Below, in pieces: positions 58,691-64,000 of a DNA stretch of 64,000 nucleotides; positions within the stretch are counted from its first letter, which is position 1, and each line of letters opens with the position of its first letter. Where the stretch lies: contig NZ_OU745373.1 in assembly GCF_916618745.1 (NCBI RefSeq), forward strand, positions 811,001 to 875,000, in the 5' to 3' direction. Source of the stretch: Cardiobacterium sp. Marseille-Q4385. Lineage in GTDB: Bacteria; Pseudomonadota; Gammaproteobacteria; Cardiobacteriales; Cardiobacteriaceae. Made by a program: the position numbers and the translations under genes. The notes below the pieces were generated by a model, which searched no databases, was not told the origin of the DNA, and was given only the letters and a program-made list of their open reading frames with translations.

Positions 58691-59655
58691 ATGAGTGAAA
58701 ACACCTACTGCGGCATCGATGTCGCTAAAGAACATCTGGTCGTTGCCCTGATCAATCAGGACGACACCATGACTTTCAACAACGATCACAAGCAATGATC
58801 TACCATATCAGGCAATTTCCGGTACATGTCGCCCTACTTGAGGCCACCGGCGGTCTGGAGCAGGAGGTCGCCCTCGTCCTGCATAAAGCCGGCTGGCGGG
58901 TCAACATGGCCAACCCGCGCAAGGCAGCACACTTCATCCGCTCGCAGGAGAACGCCAAGACGAACAACAGCGACGCCAAAATGCTAGCGCGCTATGCCCG
59001 TAATCTGATTGAGAACAGCGCCAGACCTGTCAACTACTTCATGCTCCCTGATCCCAAGCGGGTTGAGCTGGAAGTCCTGATCAAGCGACGCAATGAGCTG
59101 ATTGGGATGCAAGTGGCCGAGCAGAGCCGCCTGAGCGGCGCACACAAGCGGATACAAGGTGAGATTCAGCGCAACATTACCTCGCTCAACAAACGCATCA
59201 CTAAACTGGAACTGATCATAGAGAAAGCTAGCAACCACTTCCGTGAGATTTTTGACAAAATCTGTATCATCAGGGACATAGGCAAGAGTACGCTAGCGGT
59301 GCTGATAAGCATGATGCAGGAGCTTGGTAAGACGAACGGCAAGCGGATTGCGTCACTGGCGGGGCTTGCCCCACACGCGTGCGACAGCGGTAAGTTGAAA
59401 GGGCAACGTTTTTGCTGGGGTGGACGCACTGAGGTGCAACTGGCGCTGTATATGGCGATACCGACGGCGGTGCGATACGAACCTGCGTTCTGGGAGTTTT
59501 ATCAGCAGCTGCTTTCACGCGGCAAGGCGAAGAAAGTGGCTTTGGTAGCCTGCATGCGCAAACTGCTGATGTGCATAAATACGCTACTACAAGAGAAGTT
59601 GGACTGGGATCCACGACGTTATTTGAGTGTAAAAGAGTGCCAATCAGCGGCTTAG
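58691..59655 (+). pseudogene. IS110-family transposase with a frameshift
   Basis: The frame opens MSENTYCGIDVAKEHLVVAL (first Asp of the DEDD catalytic domain) and stops at about 58796. The main part then runs in another frame with LLEATGGLE, NNSDAKMLARYA and the C-terminal Transposase_20 region (CIIRDIGKSTLAVL, IASLAGLAPHACDSGKLKGQ, a serine-containing loop and LVACMRKLLMCINTLLQ). One indel near 58790 separates them. No terminal inverted repeats are expected in IS110, so its ends cannot be set from sequence. Confidence 0.88.
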
Positions 59656-59689
59656 GCCAAACTATTCCGAGCTTGACTTGGAACACAGT

Positions 59690-59770
59690 TGCTCGCCCTC
59701 TTTTGGGAAGTGCCTGTAAACGCACAGCACCGCGCAAAGTGGGCTTGTACGATGTCTTTTGTGCCATTCT
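59690..59770 (+). pseudogene. 5' fragment of an IS5-family transposase gene
   Basis: About 80 bp that match, in plus orientation, the N-terminal part of the IS5-like transposase at 3595-3344: the PRKVDLYDV region is readable as APRKVGLYDVF. It stops where the IS4-type end begins. Confidence 0.7.
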
Positions 59771-59793
59771 CCTTCGTACACGACAAAAAAATC
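59771..59793. repeat. solitary IS4-type element end
   Basis: CCTTCGTACACGACAAAAAA followed by ATC: the same end as the left end of the intact element at 1760-2772, with no transposase and no partner end nearby. Confidence 0.8.
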
Positions 59794-60908
59794 GGCGTAA
59801 TGGACAAATTTCATGCTAAAAATCGCTATATAGCTAATGCTCTTAATTCTTCATACAAATCTTACCTGAATGCTGCGTAAATGCTGCAAGTCTGGCATTA
59901 ATGTTGTATGAAAAAATAAGCTAATTAGCTATAGCCCTTACGCTGCAAGGCTTTACGCGAGGTCAAAACCTTTGAACACAAAAAAATGCTTTTTTGCGGC
60001 TCAAAACAGGTCAAGAAGAACGGTACCCGTGATGGCAAACAACGCTACAAATGTACCGCTTGCAACAAGCGTTTCAGCGGCAGCGGCAGACTTGAGTCTG
60101 ACACCCTCTGGCAGCTTTACAGCGACGGCAAGCAGACCGCCGCACAGCTTGCCGCGCAGTACGGATGCAGCATCAAAAGCATCCGCCGCCACCTCGCCAA
60201 AGCCGCTACACAGGCCGATTGCACGCTGCCACAGACACCCCATGGATACCACCTATTTCGGCCGCCAGTGGGGTATCATGGTTCTCTACGACGCTCGCAG
60301 CAAGCGAGCCTTGACTGTGATGGCAATCAAGCGGGAAACCAACGCGATCTACACGCAGGAGGTCGCTGCATTGCGAGAGAAAGGTGTTGTGATACAAAGC
60401 ATTATCTGTGACGGCAAAAGCGGTTTGCTGGGCGTTTTCCCGGATGTACCCATACAGATGTGCCAGTTTCACCAAATCAAAATCATCGTGCGCCACCTGA
60501 CCAGAAAGCCCAAAAGTCCGGCAGCACAGGCGCTGCGGGCCCTGTCATTGACCCTGACGGAGAGCACTCAGGCGGCGTTTGAAGCGGCGCTCAAGCGCTG
60601 GTACGAGCAGTACGCCGCCTTCCTGAACGAACGCAGCGTGAACGAGAAAACAGGCCACTCACACTACACATAAGCGCCTGCGCGCTGCGTATAACAGCCT
60701 GAAACGGCATCTGCCATGGTCGTTTACCTGCGAGTGTTTCCCCGAGCTGGGCATCCCGAATCCGACCAATTTGCTGGAAAGAAAATTCAGCAACATGAAG
60801 CAGCGTTTGCGGTGTCATCGAGGCTTAAAAAAGAGAGTAAATTACGGTTTTAAAAGGTTATTTCGTAAAGAATCCGTCCTAAAAACACCTATTTTGTCCA
60901 TTACACCT
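59794..60908 (+). mobile_element. degenerate IS256-like element with a zinc-finger transposase
   Basis: Left end GGCGTAATGGACAAAT and right end, complemented, GGTGTAATGGACAAAA, an imperfect terminal inverted repeat of about 15 bp. Length 1115 bp. No clear target duplication. It is inserted right against the solitary IS4-type end. Confidence 0.72.
59986..60880 (+). pseudogene. transposase with N-terminal zinc finger (IS256-like variant), two frameshifts
   Basis: Three frames combine. Frame one gives CGSKQVKKNGTRDGKQRYKC then TACNKRF, a four-Cys zinc finger, and an HTH (AAQYGCSIKSIRRHLAKAA). At about 60240 frame two takes over with MDTTYFGRQWGIMVLYDARS, ICDGKSGLLGVFPDVPIQMC and QFHQIKIIVRHLTRKPKS. 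After about 60665 a third frame continues SLKRHLPWSFTCECFPELGI, NPTNLLERKFSNMKQRLRCH. The layout matches IS256-family transposases of the zinc-binding variant. Inactive as read. Confidence 0.75.
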
Positions 60909-60912
60909 TAAT

Positions 60913-61098
60913 TTAGGTACGGATGACCATACGCTCGGCGGGTTGTAGCTGTTTCTTCCAGGTGGCGAGGGTGTTGGGATTGATACGGTGTCTGGCTGCC
61001 ACTTCGCGATAGGTGCTATCTTCGAGCTCTGCAAGGATTTTTTTATGGATATGGGCTGGATAGGTAATGATTTTGATGGTTACTGTTTTTTTGCTATT
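60913..61098 (-). pseudogene. helix-turn-helix fragment of a transposase
   Basis: The minus strand reads ITYPAHIHKKILAELEDSTY then REVAARHRINPNTLATWKKQ with no ATG start. This is the HTH N-terminal part of an IS3/IS630-type OrfA, cut at the 5' side. It lies between the degenerate IS256-like element and the rRNA operon terminator. Confidence 0.5.
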
Positions 61099-61188
61099 TA
61101 ACTATAGCGCGCAGTCATCTCGTTCTTGACCTCACGCTCCGACAATACCTGCTTTACAACAATCACAGAACCGTTATTCACAAATGAA

Positions 61189-61219
61189 GAAAGCCTCCGC
61201 ATTAGATGCGGAGGCTTGA
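61189..61219 (-). terminator. rRNA operon terminator
   Basis: AAGCCTCCGCAT-ctaa-ATGCGGAGGCTT type hairpin followed on the minus strand by TTCTTCATTT, about 10 bp past the 5S 3' end. Confidence 0.85.
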
Positions 61220-61226
61220 TAATAAA

Positions 61227-61343
61227 CCCTGACAGTGTCCTACTCTCACATGGGGAAACCCCACACTACCATCGGCGATACTGCGTTTCACTTCTGAGTT
61301 CGGCATGGATTCAGGTGGTACCACAGCTCTATGACCGTCAGGA
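61227..61343 (-). rRNA. 5S ribosomal RNA
   Basis: Minus strand contains CCATGCCGAACTCAGAAGTG and GCCGATGGTAGTGTGGGG, diagnostic 5S segments; its ends CCTGACGG and TGTCAGG pair. Ends are approximate to a few bases. Confidence 0.95.
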
Positions 61344-61436
61344 AAACCGGTTACATTCAATTAATAAATGTTCTCTATCTATTTAAAAGAGAATCATCGT
61401 CTAAAACTTTTGAGCGCTAAAAATAACTTGAGCGTT

Positions 61437-64000
<2,564 letters not shown>

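Overview
The window reads as a gammaproteobacterial chromosome. Most genes are GC-rich (roughly 60% by eye), interrupted by conspicuous AT-rich stretches. The mix of type IV pilus genes, a TbpB-like surface lipoprotein, ZapD, a GluQ-type tRNA-modifying enzyme and gammaproteobacterial housekeeping genes suggests a Cardiobacterium-like host-associated species. That taxonomic guess rests on gene content only and was not checked against a database.

Layout. 1-1.6 kb: 3' end of mnmG and a small unknown gene. 1.75-3.65 kb: an intact IS4-type element with a 9-bp target duplication, then a frameshifted IS5-family element. 3.7-11 kb: an AT-rich minus-strand operon pilY1-pilV-pilW-pilX-fimT/fimU-pilE for minor pilins and the PilY1 tip adhesin. 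11.5-25 kb: pepD, sohB, an ABC exporter pair, rpmG, rpmB, tRNA-Phe, nagZ, a DsrE-like protein, a purine phosphoribosyltransferase, nitroreductase/DoxX with a divergent LysR regulator, gluQ, a TehA-like channel and a Kef-type antiporter. 25-28.4 kb: a frameshifted secreted protein, a repeat-rich spacer, and an AT-rich 1.3-kb insert carrying a MazG-like two-zinc-motif gene between a truncated and an intact copy of dtd. 28.4-34.1 kb: pyrB, glnB, a TbpB-like lipoprotein, YwqG- and TauE-like genes with a decayed duplicate, and icd. 34.5-41.5 kb: a histidine phosphatase, DUF441, rimI, an esterase-like protein lacking the usual serine, metG, an LprI-like protein, NlpC/P60, dcd and folA. 41.7-47.7 kb: an unknown membrane protein, cysJ, an IS5 remnant, tRNA-Gly(CCC), ispA and aroG. 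47.8-51.7 kb: one 1274-codon frame encoding RNase E fused to a complete transaldolase. 51.9-58.3 kb: zapD, pgpA, slyD, four tandem DUF4328-like membrane genes, an unknown gene and purB. 58.7-61.1 kb: a pile of broken IS elements (IS110, IS5 remnant, an IS4 end, an IS256-like zinc-finger type, and an HTH fragment). 61.2-64 kb: 5S rRNA and the 3' part of 23S rRNA on the minus strand.

The strongest observation is the in-frame RNase E-transaldolase fusion. All RNase E catalytic positions fall at the E. coli numbers (D303, D346, C404, C407). A full transaldolase with its Schiff-base lysine sits inside what should be the disordered degradosome scaffold, and is followed by a further acidic tail. The second is the AT-rich MazG-like gene, with two identical CX2CX4CXC motifs, inserted behind dtd with a diverged copy of the dtd 3' end. 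A third theme is a family of short dispersed intergenic repeats built around CAAGCGG.
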